A stretch of 64,000 nucleotides of DNA. It comes from CAG-411 sp045124315. Lineage in GTDB: Bacteria > Bacillota > Clostridia > Lachnospirales > Lachnospiraceae. The stretch spans positions 1 through 64,000 of the forward strand of contig JBGVLO010000176.1 of assembly GCA_045124315.1 (NCBI GenBank), in the 5' to 3' direction. Shown here one piece after another: positions 35,806 to 44,400 of the stretch. The position numbers and the translations under genes were made by a program. Numbering within the stretch: position 1 is the stretch's first letter; the number at the start of each line of letters is the position of its first letter. Under the pieces are notes generated by a model, which was not told where the DNA came from, searched no databases, and worked only from the letters and a program-made list of their open reading frames with translations.

Positions 35806-36621
35806 CTACCCAATCTTTTTATCCATATACAGGATATGATTCACCAGCCAGCTCAGTAAGAATTCAAGGATCTTCTCAAACTCCTCCTGAGTCTTCTTAG
35901 TAAAATCTACCTGCTCACTCAATTCTACTTTCATAATAAATGCCTCATGGGCTCTTTTCTGAGCCGGCAATCCCTCATAGTGGATGCTCTCCATGTATGC
36001 CTCTTCATCCTGAAAATGGATTATGGTATATTCTTTGAGTTCCTTTATGACTTCCCTGATAGCAGGAATATCTGTTTCATCTACCCTCTGTTTTGCCAAA
36101 TGAAGGGCCCGTTCACAAATAGAAAACAACATTTTATGTTCACTATCGATCATAGCCTGTCCCACTAAAAACTCATCCGAAAATTCGCATGGATTCTCCT
36201 TGAGCATCCACTCTTCCAGTGGAGGCAATTTTCCTATCATAATGTCGCTTCCAATGATATGACGATACAGCCACTTTGCCAGAAACTCCGTCAATTCTTC
36301 CAGTATTTCCTGCTGTTGCTCATCACTGTCAATATTTTTCATAAAAAACATGTCAATCCGGTCCCTGAAGAATGTATGCTGTGCCCTCTGATATGGCAAT
36401 TCCGGATCACAGATTTCCCGCATATATCCTTCCTCATGTGCAAAATGTGTATCGGCATACTCTTCTAACTCCCGCAAAACATTCTTTACATAATCATATC
36501 GATCCGGCATATAATCAGCATGAAGAAGTTCGTCCATTTTCCCCAGTAATTCAAACAAATACCTATGTTCTTCATCCAACTGTTCGATCCCAATCCTGCA
36601 ATCATCTGTAAAATAAAACAT
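35806..36621 (-). CDS. Tandem bacteriohemerythrin (two hemerythrin domains)
   Basis: A 271-aa cytosolic protein with two hemerythrin-fold halves. Half 1 (~5-135): GIEQLDEEHRYLF, HFAHEEGYM, RAQHTFFRDRID, RHIIGSDIMIG. Half 2 (~145-270): GQAMIDSEHKMLF, HFQDEEAYM, KRAHEAFI, NHILYMDKKIG. Hemerythrins bind O2 or NO at a di-iron centre. In both halves the first His of the usual HxxxH pair is Gln (YQRAQH; AQKRAH), so the iron coordination differs from the textbook five-His set. SD AAAGGAGGGGG is at 8 nt. It lies 72 nt downstream of recQ and may be co-transcribed. Confidence 0.9.
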   Translation of the reverse strand: MFYFTDDCRIGIEQLDEEHRYLFELLGKMDELLHADYMPDRYDYVKNVLRELEEYADTHFAHEEGYMREICDPELPYQRAQHTFFRDRIDMFFMKNIDSDEQQQEILEELTEFLAKWLYRHIIGSDIMIGKLPPLEEWMLKENPCEFSDEFLVGQAMIDSEHKMLFSICERALHLAKQRVDETDIPAIREVIKELKEYTIIHFQDEEAYMESIHYEGLPAQKRAHEAFIMKVELSEQVDFTKKTQEEFEKILEFLLSWLVNHILYMDKKIG

Positions 36622-36693
36622 AAAACCCCCTCCTTTTTTTCTTTCTATTCTACCACAGTTCCTTACTTTTTTCCAGTATATTCCAACCTAAAA

Positions 36694-38649
36694 CTACCGG
36701 TGAGCAGAAACATTAGCTTCTACTTTCAGATACTCCCGCAACAACGAAAGCATCACCTGCTGACTCTCCTTAGAATGACTGATCGCATAATACGCTCCCA
36801 TCTTACCTTGCCGCAGTTCTTCCTTAATGCCAATCTTTCCACCAAGCTCCGATACTCTCTTTTGCTTTTTGTCTCCGGCCTCTTCCTCAAATAAATATCC
36901 TGCATTTACTAACAATTCATTTAGGAATTTCGCAGTCAGTTTTTTGCGATCCTTGTCCTCACACAGTGCATTGATTTGATTTGCTAAATCCGATACCTTG
37001 GCATCCTCCTGCAATTCCAACTGTTCTAATCGTTCCGGCTCTATGTAAAATGGTCGCTTTTGCTGTTTGGCTTCTATCTGTTCTTCCTGTTGCATGGATC
37101 CCACATCTACAAAATTACTGTTCACAAAATTTTGGACCACCTGTAAAAATCTTGCTCCATATTGTTCCACTTTCTGTTCACCCATTCCGTAAATGCCAAG
37201 CATATCCGACATTTCCTTTGGCAGCTTGATACAAAGATCTTTCAAAGTCTTATCCGAACAAATAATAAACGGCGGAACTCCCTGTTCTTTTGCAAGCTCT
37301 GCCCGTTCTGTTCTTAATAATGCAAATAATGCCATTCCCTGCTCTGACAATCCGGCCATTTCCAATGCCTTTGCAGCAGATTTTTTCTTTTGCGCAGACA
37401 GCACTTCTTCATCGTATAATTGCTCATCCACCACACAACTGCTACATTTGCCACAATTACACGGACTATTGTCTCCAAAATACTGAAGCATATATTCTCT
37501 TAAACACTGATCGGTCTCACAATACTCTATCATCTGATTGAGCTTTCTCTGGTCGTTTCTTCGCACCTCTGGCGCAATCTCATATCCATAAGCATCTACT
37601 GATTTCAGTTCCAACAAACGTTTATTGATCATAATATCCTGCTTGGAGAAAAATAAGATGCACTCTGCTTCCTCTCCATCTCTTCCGGCTCGTCCCGCTT
37701 CCTGATAATAATACTCCACACTTTGTGGCATATTATAATGCAATACATATCGAACATTTGACTTATCAATTCCCATTCCAAATGCGTTAGTAGCAACCAT
37801 CACAGACACGCGGTCAAAAGCAAAATCCTCCTGACTGGTTCGACGTTCCTCAATGGACATACCTGCATGATATTTTCCCACCGATACCCCGTGTGATTTC
37901 AATATTTCATAGACTTTATCCACATTTTTTCTAGTGGCACAGTACACAATTCCACTTTCTGTGTCATGGCTGTTGATATAATTGAGGATCGCATTGTCTG
38001 TCTCCCTTCCACCCTTTCTCGGAAGAACGCGAAAATACAAATTTGGACGGTCAAACCCTGTCACCACAACCTTTGGCTGATGCAATTGTAAGATAGCACA
38101 AATATCCTGCTTTACCTGCTCCGTAGCTGTTGCCGTAAATGCACTGACAATCGGTCTCTTTGGTAACAGCCGCAGAAAGCTTATGATTTCCCGATAACTT
38201 GGTCGAAAGTCCTGCCCCCACTGAGAGATACAATGGGCTTCATCCACAGTCAGCATTGAAATATCGGCTCCCATGGCAAAATCGAGAAACCGAGAAGTGT
38301 TCAATCGCTCAGGCGCCACGTAAATAATCTTGTATTGTCCCATTGCAGCCAGTGAAAGCGCCTTCTCAATCTGTCGCTCCGTAAGTGAACTATTGATATA
38401 TGCCGCATGCACTCCCGCCTGATTCAGTGCCTTTACCTGGTCTGACATGAGCGAAATGAGTGGTGATATGACGATCGTAATTCCCTTTAGCAATAATGCA
38501 GAAGCCTGATAACACAAAGACTTCCCTGCTCCCGTAGGCATAACGCCCAGCACGTCCTCACCGGCTAAAATACCATCCACTAATTCCTGCTGCCCATTTC
38601 TTAGGCTATCATATCCAAAATATTTTTTTATCACTTCTTTTACATTCAT
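36694..38649 (-). CDS. recQ: ATP-dependent DNA helicase RecQ
   Basis: A 651-aa 3'-5' helicase. Helicase motifs: GVMPTGAGKSLCYQ (I), VDEAHCISQWGQDFRPSY (II plus the RecQ aromatic loop), AFTATATEQV (III), YYQEAGRAGRDG (VI). A zinc-binding region follows with Cys residues in CETDQCLREYML and NCGKCSSC. A C-terminal HRDC domain (~510-580, FALLRTERAELAKEQGVPPF) and an extra ~100-aa C-terminal extension complete it. Functions in recombination and stalled-fork processing. Start with AGGAAGG 7 nt upstream. Confidence 0.96.
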   Translation of the reverse strand: MNVKEVIKKYFGYDSLRNGQQELVDGILAGEDVLGVMPTGAGKSLCYQASALLLKGITIVISPLISLMSDQVKALNQAGVHAAYINSSLTERQIEKALSLAAMGQYKIIYVAPERLNTSRFLDFAMGADISMLTVDEAHCISQWGQDFRPSYREIISFLRLLPKRPIVSAFTATATEQVKQDICAILQLHQPKVVVTGFDRPNLYFRVLPRKGGRETDNAILNYINSHDTESGIVYCATRKNVDKVYEILKSHGVSVGKYHAGMSIEERRTSQEDFAFDRVSVMVATNAFGMGIDKSNVRYVLHYNMPQSVEYYYQEAGRAGRDGEEAECILFFSKQDIMINKRLLELKSVDAYGYEIAPEVRRNDQRKLNQMIEYCETDQCLREYMLQYFGDNSPCNCGKCSSCVVDEQLYDEEVLSAQKKKSAAKALEMAGLSEQGMALFALLRTERAELAKEQGVPPFIICSDKTLKDLCIKLPKEMSDMLGIYGMGEQKVEQYGARFLQVVQNFVNSNFVDVGSMQQEEQIEAKQQKRPFYIEPERLEQLELQEDAKVSDLANQINALCEDKDRKKLTAKFLNELLVNAGYLFEEEAGDKKQKRVSELGGKIGIKEELRQGKMGAYYAISHSKESQQVMLSLLREYLKVEANVSAHR

Positions 38650-38700
38650 AGTAAAACCTTCCTGTTTCTGTAATAATCAAATAACGTTTTGTTATTAGCT

Positions 38701-38709
38701 ATTATAGCA
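38701..38709 (-). promoter_or_regulatory. Extended -10 promoter of recQ
   Basis: TGCTATAAT on the minus strand (TATAAT at 38701-38706), about 50 nt upstream of the recQ ATG. -35 unclear. Divergent from the promoter at 38769. Confidence 0.6.
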
Positions 38710-38768
38710 GAAACTTCAAAAATGGAACAGTTCCAGATTTAAGAAATACCATTGGATTATTTTTTCTA

Positions 38769-38798
38769 TTGCAGAAATTTTCACCTTTAAGGTATAAT
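38769..38798 (+). promoter_or_regulatory. Promoter of the DHH phosphoesterase gene
   Basis: TTGCAG (38769-38774), 18-nt spacer, TATAAT (38793-38798), about 42 nt before the ATG. Confidence 0.6.
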
Positions 38799-38839
38799 AA
38801 AACTTAGTTATTGAAAAATCAGGGAAAGGAGGAAGCTAC

Positions 38840-39880
38840 ATGACTAAATTACAGGAACTTTTACAGGTTATTTCAAAGAAAGTGGTCTTTATCCAGACAC
38901 ACAATTATCCGGATCAGGACGCACTTGCTACTGCCCATGGGCTCAAAGTATTGCTGGAGCACTTTGGAAAACAGGCAATCGTTTGTTATAAAGGCGAGAT
39001 CGACAAATACAATACCATCAAAATGATCGAGCTGCTGAAATTTGATATAACCCCTGCCGAAAGCATAGAGTTTCGCCCGGACGACGAAACGATTTTGGTA
39101 GATTGCCAAAAAGGAAACAGCAATGTAAAAGCATACCGTGGAAAAGTGATTGCCTGCATTGACCATCATGAATTACAGGACACTTCCTCCTATCTTTTTC
39201 ACGATATACGGCCGGAGATTGGAGCCTGTGCCACGATCATGGCATCTTACTTTATGGAGAATGCCATTCCCATCGATCGTCTGATGGCCACCTCTCTTCT
39301 ATACGCCATCCGTATCGATACGAATGCACTTTCCAGGTCAGTTACCGACCTGGATCTGGAAACCTATACAAAGCTTCACAAGTTAGCAGATCAGGAGATT
39401 TTAAAACACCTGGATAGTTGTAATCTAAAGCTTAGGGATCTTTCCAGTTACCATTATGCAATTGAAAATCTGCGCATCTATCAAACCATTGCTTTGGTAG
39501 ACTTAGGAGAAAACTGCCCAGAAGCAATTGCTGGTCAGATTTCAGATTTTATTTTAACCTTACGAGAGGTGGATTTCGTCCTGAGTCATACCTACCGTGA
39601 AAATGGAGTGAAGTTTTCCGCACGTAGCAGCAAAAATGAGATTGATGCCTCGGAAGTTATTCGAAAAGCTCTGAAAGATTTCGGAGATGGAGGTGGACAC
39701 CGCACCATGGCCGCCGGTTTTGTTCCAAATGTTGCAACCGCAAATGCCGCACAGGCCATTGCTTCCATTGCAGAAGATCGGGTAATCCATTCCATTTCCG
39801 AACAAATGCACTTCCCAGTAGAAAAAAAAGGCAGACACAGGCGCTTTAAACAGGCAATTTCCATTTGGAATTCCCATTAA
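38840..39880 (+). CDS. DHH/DHHA1 phosphoesterase (NrnA-like nanoRNase/pAp phosphatase)
   Basis: A 346-aa protein of the DHH superfamily. Motifs: HNYPDQDALATAHGL (Mn ligands, motif I), ILVDCQKG (II), IDHHEL (III, the DHH itself), YAIRIDTNAL (IV), and the C-terminal DHHA1 substrate motif DGGGHRTMAAGF. NrnA-type enzymes degrade 2-5-nt RNAs and pAp; pGpG from c-di-GMP breakdown would be a substrate, which fits the c-di-GMP genes nearby. GGAGG lies 6 nt before the ATG. It has its own promoter and terminator. Confidence 0.9.
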   Translation: MTKLQELLQVISKKVVFIQTHNYPDQDALATAHGLKVLLEHFGKQAIVCYKGEIDKYNTIKMIELLKFDITPAESIEFRPDDETILVDCQKGNSNVKAYRGKVIACIDHHELQDTSSYLFHDIRPEIGACATIMASYFMENAIPIDRLMATSLLYAIRIDTNALSRSVTDLDLETYTKLHKLADQEILKHLDSCNLKLRDLSSYHYAIENLRIYQTIALVDLGENCPEAIAGQISDFILTLREVDFVLSHTYRENGVKFSARSSKNEIDASEVIRKALKDFGDGGGHRTMAAGFVPNVATANAAQAIASIAEDRVIHSISEQMHFPVEKKGRHRRFKQAISIWNSH

Positions 39881-39907
39881 TTCCAAATGTTTTTTTACTA
39901 TAATAGT

Positions 39908-39928
39908 AAAAAACGCTCCGCGAGGATG
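39908..39928. repeat. Family-F element (copy F2)
   Basis: Exact reverse complement of 35738-35758. It is followed by CAGTTCGCAGAG and TACCGCGAACGCGC, which could pair into a larger structured region up to the terminator at 39979. Confidence 0.7.
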
Positions 39929-39978
39929 CGCAGTTCGCAGAGTAGAAGTTAACTGCTTCGCAATACCGCGAACGCGCT

Positions 39979-40007
39979 AGAGTTTCGCAAGCGAAACTCT
40001 TTCTTAC
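39979..40007 (+). terminator. Rho-independent terminator after the DHH gene
   Basis: Perfect 10-bp stem AGAGTTTCGC-AA-GCGAAACTCT followed by TTCTTACTTTTTTTTT. Confidence 0.85.
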
Positions 40008-40044
40008 TTTTTTTTACAATTTTCTTTTTTTTCTTCCATCCAAA

Positions 40045-40053
40045 TGATATAAT
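40045..40053 (+). promoter_or_regulatory. Extended -10 promoter of the six-TM chemoreceptor
   Basis: TGATATAAT: consensus TATAAT (40048-40053) with TG one base upstream, about 50 nt before the ATG. The -35 position is only a T-run. Confidence 0.6.
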
Positions 40054-40103
40054 GTGGGTATAGGGGTAATTATACTTGAAAAATGTAGGGGGAGGAAATT
40101 TAT

Positions 40104-41597
40104 ATGACAAATTCACAAGAAAACAATTATCTAAAAACCGTAAACAAATTTGCGTTAACGATCATCACGGTCATTGTATCCATCATAACCGTTGGATATT
40201 TTAAAGACTATCTTGACCACCATATTACACTTGGCTTTACACTTACAGTTGTTGGGACCGCCATTTTGTCACTGATTTTAAATTTCATTTTCTATTTCAG
40301 ACAAAAAGACGGATTGCTGTTCAAACACATTTCCATTGTGGGTTTTGCCATCCTTTACGGTATTGTCCTGTTTGGCGGAAAAAACGATCTGGTATTCACC
40401 ATTGTATTTCCGATCACAATCATATACCTGTTGTATTTTGACTATAAGCTTATTTTCCGGATAGCACTATGCTTTTGTTTGGAAAACATTCTGGATATTG
40501 TTTATGTGGTCGCTGTTCTCAAACATAGTCATGGAGGAAATGAAATCATAACGGCTTCCATTTTACTTCAGCTTGCGCCGGTTATCATTTATTTTATTGT
40601 TTTATGTGCTACCACGAAAATCTCAAATAAAAACAACGATACGAAGATTTCCTCTATTAAGCACGAACAGGAAAAAACAAGCGCTTTATTACAGGATGTC
40701 CTTAGCATTGTAGATACGGTAAAGACGAACACCAAAGAAGCCAATACACGCATTGACGAACTTGGAGAAGATCTTGAAAGTACAGCTTTGGCATTGAACG
40801 ATATCTCGGAAGGAAATTCCGACAATGCTTCCAATATTGAAAAACAGACAGTTATGACATCCGATATCCACAATATGCTTCTTACAACAAAGGGTACGGC
40901 AACTTCTATGGTAGACCTTGCCCAGCAATCAAAGGATGCAGTACAACATGGTAAAGCTGCAATGAATTCTCTACATACTACCGCACAGGAATCCAAAGAA
41001 GCAAATGCCATGCTTGTGGACTCTATTTCACAATTATTAGCAAATACAACAGAAGTAAGCAATATTACAGAACAGATTTTTTCTATTTCTTCACAGACCA
41101 ATCTGCTTGCCTTAAATGCTTCCATTGAAAGTGCCCGTGCCGGAGAAGCAGGAAAAGGATTTGCTGTTGTAGCCGATGAGATCCGAATGCTGGCAGACGA
41201 AACCAGAAGCCTGACAGAAGGAATCCAACAGATCGTGAGTGACTTACAAAAAAATGCAGAAACAGCAAAAATGACAGTAGATACGGTAACTTCCGTTACC
41301 GCTAATGAACATGAACTGATCCAAAATGCCGAAGAACAATTCTTGAGCATTGAAGAGAGTATTGGTTCTCTTAATGAAAATATTCATAATACATCCGATC
41401 AGATTGAGTCTATCTACGAGGCAAATGTGAACATTGTGGAGAGTATTCAACAAATTTCAGGAACAAGTCAAGAAATTTCAGCCAATACACAACGTATTGC
41501 TGAATTAGGCGAAAATACAAACAGAAAAGCCAAAGCTACCAGATCCCTTATGGAACAATTGGTGGAATGTGTGGCTACCATGGATAAATATCAATAG
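40104..41597 (+). CDS. Methyl-accepting chemotaxis protein with six-helix membrane sensor
   Basis: A 497-aa receptor. Residues ~10-175 contain six hydrophobic helices with very short loops, so the signal is probably read in or at the membrane. There is no HAMP domain; a coiled coil from ~185 leads into the signalling domain, with the conserved tip SSQTNLLALNASIESARAGEAGKGFAVVADEIRMLA split across ~335-370. GGGGGAGG is upstream of the ATG. It is monocistronic, with its own promoter and terminator, and would signal to the CheA/CheW encoded at 59745-62422 or to another set. Confidence 0.93.
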   Translation: MTNSQENNYLKTVNKFALTIITVIVSIITVGYFKDYLDHHITLGFTLTVVGTAILSLILNFIFYFRQKDGLLFKHISIVGFAILYGIVLFGGKNDLVFTIVFPITIIYLLYFDYKLIFRIALCFCLENILDIVYVVAVLKHSHGGNEIITASILLQLAPVIIYFIVLCATTKISNKNNDTKISSIKHEQEKTSALLQDVLSIVDTVKTNTKEANTRIDELGEDLESTALALNDISEGNSDNASNIEKQTVMTSDIHNMLLTTKGTATSMVDLAQQSKDAVQHGKAAMNSLHTTAQESKEANAMLVDSISQLLANTTEVSNITEQIFSISSQTNLLALNASIESARAGEAGKGFAVVADEIRMLADETRSLTEGIQQIVSDLQKNAETAKMTVDTVTSVTANEHELIQNAEEQFLSIEESIGSLNENIHNTSDQIESIYEANVNIVESIQQISGTSQEISANTQRIAELGENTNRKAKATRSLMEQLVECVATMDKYQ

Positions 41598-41626
41598 TAT
41601 CATAATTAGTAAACTGCTATACCAAC

Positions 41627-41670
41627 AAAGGCTGTGCTTCACGACTTCGTCGCGAAAACACAGCCTTTTT
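41627..41670 (+). terminator. Terminator after the six-TM chemoreceptor
   Basis: AAAGGCTGTG stem with paired interior (CGAC-TTCG-TCG), CACAGCC, then TTTTT. Convergent with clpB (stop 41690); the following TATAGGAAAGTGCGTCCTA belongs to family F. Confidence 0.85.
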
Positions 41671-41689
41671 CCATATAGGAAAGTGCGTC

Positions 41690-44272
41690 CTACCTGCAGT
41701 TTCCTATCAGCTCCCCGTCCTGTACGGTCAGTTCAATGGTATCCCCCATATTTACCTCGTCCGACAATATCATACGAGCAACCAGAGTCTCCACATGTTT
41801 TTGCAGATATCTCTTTAGCGGTCTTGCACCATATACCGGATCATACGCCTCATTTATCACATGTTGTTTTGCGCTGTCACTGAGAACAATCTTCAGCTCC
41901 TTATCTACCAGCCTTTCATTGAGTTCTCCAACTAACAGATCTACAATTCCACCAATATTTTCTTTTGACAATGGCTTAAACATAATAATCTCATCCAGAC
42001 GGTTCAAAAATTCCGGTCTGAAATGTCCACGCAGTTCGCCATTGACCATATCCTGGGCTTCCTCTGTAATATTTCCATTGTCGTCGATTCCATCTAACAA
42101 ATAACTGGAGCCGATATTGGAAGTAAGAATTAAAATGGTATTTTTGAAATCTACGGTTCTTCCCTGTGAGTCGGTGATTCGTCCGTCATCCAACACCTGC
42201 AATAACACATTAAACACGTCCGGATGTGCCTTCTCTATTTCATCAAACAGTACCACGGAATATGGCTTTCTTCTCACTGCCTCTGTAAGCTGTCCGCCTT
42301 CTTCATAGCCTACATATCCCGGTGCTGCACCGATCAAACGGGAAACAGAGTATTTCTCCATGTATTCGCTCATATCAATACGCACCATCGCCTGCTCATT
42401 GTCAAACAAGCTTTCTGCCAGGGCCTTTGCAAGCTCTGTCTTACCAACACCGGTAGGTCCTAAAAACAGGAAAGAACCAATTGGCTTGGTAGGATCCTTG
42501 ATACCTGCCTTAGAACGAAGGATTGCCTCTGCCACTTTCTGTACACCATCATCCTGACCTACCACTCTCTTATGCAATTCATCCGGAAGATGCAGTGTCT
42601 TTGCCCTCTCGCTTTCCGTAAGCTTCGCAATCGGGATGCCCGTCCAGCGGGAAATGATTCTGGCAATTTCTTCCTCGCTGACGCTGTCATGCACCAATTC
42701 TCTGTCGTTCTTCTTTACCCGTTCTTCCTCTTCTTCCAGTTGTTTTTCTAACTGTGGAATTCTTCCATACTGCAATTCTGACATTTTTGCAGTATCATAG
42801 TTTCGTTCTGCAATCTTGTACTCATTGTGCAAGACTTCCAGCTCTTCTTTTATCTTCTGCACCTTTTCCACTGCAGACTTCTCATTGTCCCATTTTGCCT
42901 TACGGTTTGCAAATTCATCCCGTAACTCTGCCAACTCTTTCTGCAGATTTTCCAAACGCTCCTGACTCAGATGGTCCGTTTCCTTTTTCAAGGCAGTCTC
43001 CTCAATTTCCAACTGCATAATCTTTCTGCGCATATCATCCATTTCCGTAGGCATAGAGTCAAGCTCTGTCTTAATCAATGCACAAGCTTCATCTACCAAA
43101 TCAATGGCCTTATCCGGAAGAAATCGATCAGAAATGTAACGGTTGGATAAGGTAGCTGCAGAAACCAAAGCTCCATCTGTAATCTTCACACCATGGAACA
43201 CCTCATAGCGATCCTTCAAGCCTCGCAAAATAGAGATGGTATCCTCCACGGTAGGCTCTGCCACCATAACCGGCTGGAATCTTCGCTCCAAAGCCGCATC
43301 CTTCTCCACATACATTCGATACTCATTCAGTGTGGTAGCACCGATACAATGCAATTCTCCTCTGGCAAGCATAGGTTTTAACATATTTCCCGCATCCATA
43401 CTTCCCTCTGTCTTTCCGGCACCTACGATGGTATGCAGTTCATCGATAAACAGAATGATTTCCCCATCGCTGTTCTTCACTTCTTCCAACACGGCTTTCA
43501 GACGTTCCTCAAATTCTCCACGGTACTTGGCCCCGGCAACCAGTGCCCCCATATCCAACGCAAAAATCTTCTTATCCTTCAACCCGTCCGGCACATCGCC
43601 CTGGACAATACGCTGTGCAAGACCTTCTACGGCTGCTGTTTTTCCTACACCGGGTTCACCGATCAACACCGGGTTATTCTTGGACTTACGGGATAAGATT
43701 CGGATTACATTTCGTATCTCTGCATCACGTCCAATAACCGGATCCAACTTCTGCTGTCTGGCTCTCTCCACCAGATCGTATCCGTACTTCTCCAACGTAT
43801 CGTAGGTAGCTTCCGGATTATCGGAAGTTACCTTCTGATTGCCTCTCACAGTGGACAATGCCTGTAAAAATCGGTTACGGTCAATTCCAAAGGATTGGAA
43901 CAATCCCTTCATTTCACGACTGGCATTTTTCATGATACTAAGGAATAAATGCTCTACAGATACATATTCATCCCCCATGTGCTTGGCCTCATCCTCTGCA
44001 TAGATCAACACTTTATTCAAATCATTTCCCACATATACTTTCCCACCGGACACCTTTGGTCTCTTCTCCAACAAGCCTTCTACCTGTGCCTGAAATACAG
44101 GTGCCTGTATTTCCATCTTCTCTATCAACTTTTTGATCAGACTATCCTCTATGGTCAATAAGCTATAAAGCAAATGCTCCTGTGCCAACTCCTGATGTCC
44201 ATAATCGTAGGCAACACGCTCGCAATCCTGTACTGCCTGCATTGATTTCTGTGTAAATTTACTAATATTCAT
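41690..44272 (-). CDS. clpB: ATP-dependent disaggregase ClpB
   Basis: An 860-aa Hsp100 chaperone that, with DnaK, extracts polypeptides from aggregates. Double Clp-N repeat (1-145); AAA1 with GEPGVGKTAAVEGLA and FIDELHTIVGAG; a long coiled-coil M domain (~390-520), which marks ClpB rather than ClpA/C; AAA2 with GPTGVGKTELAKALAE, the pore loop GYVGYEEGG and LFDEIEKAH. The start is the ATG at 44272 with GGAGG 9 nt upstream. The promoter at 44320 is sigma-A-like; I found no CIRCE or CtsR heptad near it. Confidence 0.97.
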   Translation of the reverse strand: MNISKFTQKSMQAVQDCERVAYDYGHQELAQEHLLYSLLTIEDSLIKKLIEKMEIQAPVFQAQVEGLLEKRPKVSGGKVYVGNDLNKVLIYAEDEAKHMGDEYVSVEHLFLSIMKNASREMKGLFQSFGIDRNRFLQALSTVRGNQKVTSDNPEATYDTLEKYGYDLVERARQQKLDPVIGRDAEIRNVIRILSRKSKNNPVLIGEPGVGKTAAVEGLAQRIVQGDVPDGLKDKKIFALDMGALVAGAKYRGEFEERLKAVLEEVKNSDGEIILFIDELHTIVGAGKTEGSMDAGNMLKPMLARGELHCIGATTLNEYRMYVEKDAALERRFQPVMVAEPTVEDTISILRGLKDRYEVFHGVKITDGALVSAATLSNRYISDRFLPDKAIDLVDEACALIKTELDSMPTEMDDMRRKIMQLEIEETALKKETDHLSQERLENLQKELAELRDEFANRKAKWDNEKSAVEKVQKIKEELEVLHNEYKIAERNYDTAKMSELQYGRIPQLEKQLEEEEERVKKNDRELVHDSVSEEEIARIISRWTGIPIAKLTESERAKTLHLPDELHKRVVGQDDGVQKVAEAILRSKAGIKDPTKPIGSFLFLGPTGVGKTELAKALAESLFDNEQAMVRIDMSEYMEKYSVSRLIGAAPGYVGYEEGGQLTEAVRRKPYSVVLFDEIEKAHPDVFNVLLQVLDDGRITDSQGRTVDFKNTILILTSNIGSSYLLDGIDDNGNITEEAQDMVNGELRGHFRPEFLNRLDEIIMFKPLSKENIGGIVDLLVGELNERLVDKELKIVLSDSAKQHVINEAYDPVYGARPLKRYLQKHVETLVARMILSDEVNMGDTIELTVQDGELIGNCR

Positions 44273-44319
44273 AACCCTGCACCTCCACATTTTTCATTCG
44301 CTATATTTGTTCTATCTCA

Positions 44320-44347
44320 ACTATAACACATATAATATAATTGTCAA
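44320..44347 (-). promoter_or_regulatory. Sigma-A promoter of clpB
   Basis: Minus strand: TTGACA (44342-44347), 16-nt spacer, TATAGT (44320-44325). The family-E repeat copy E2 starts only 7 nt upstream of the -35. Confidence 0.8.
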
Positions 44348-44354
44348 GGATTTA

Positions 44355-44383
44355 TTTGCACTGTTTTCAGCCTAAGCAAAGAC
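44355..44383. repeat. Family-E direct repeat (copy E2)
   Basis: Exact 29-nt match to 35588-35616, in the same orientation. It is placed between the clpB promoter and the stop of the transglutaminase-like gene (44401). Confidence 0.8.
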
Positions 44384-44400
44384 TATGTTCCATTATTCTT

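Noticed and set aside
40020..40103. c-di-GMP riboswitch upstream of the six-TM chemoreceptor
   Set aside because: The space holds only a terminator, a T-rich run and the promoter; the conserved GEMM core is absent.
40589..41350. A 253-codon open frame antisense to the six-TM chemoreceptor
   Set aside because: Ser/Val/Phe/Cys-rich composition typical of the reverse of MCP helices; no ribosome binding site; the plus-strand gene is unmistakable.
44290..44400. CIRCE or CtsR operator upstream of clpB
   Set aside because: Neither the CIRCE inverted repeat nor tandem GGTCAAA heptads are present near the promoter.
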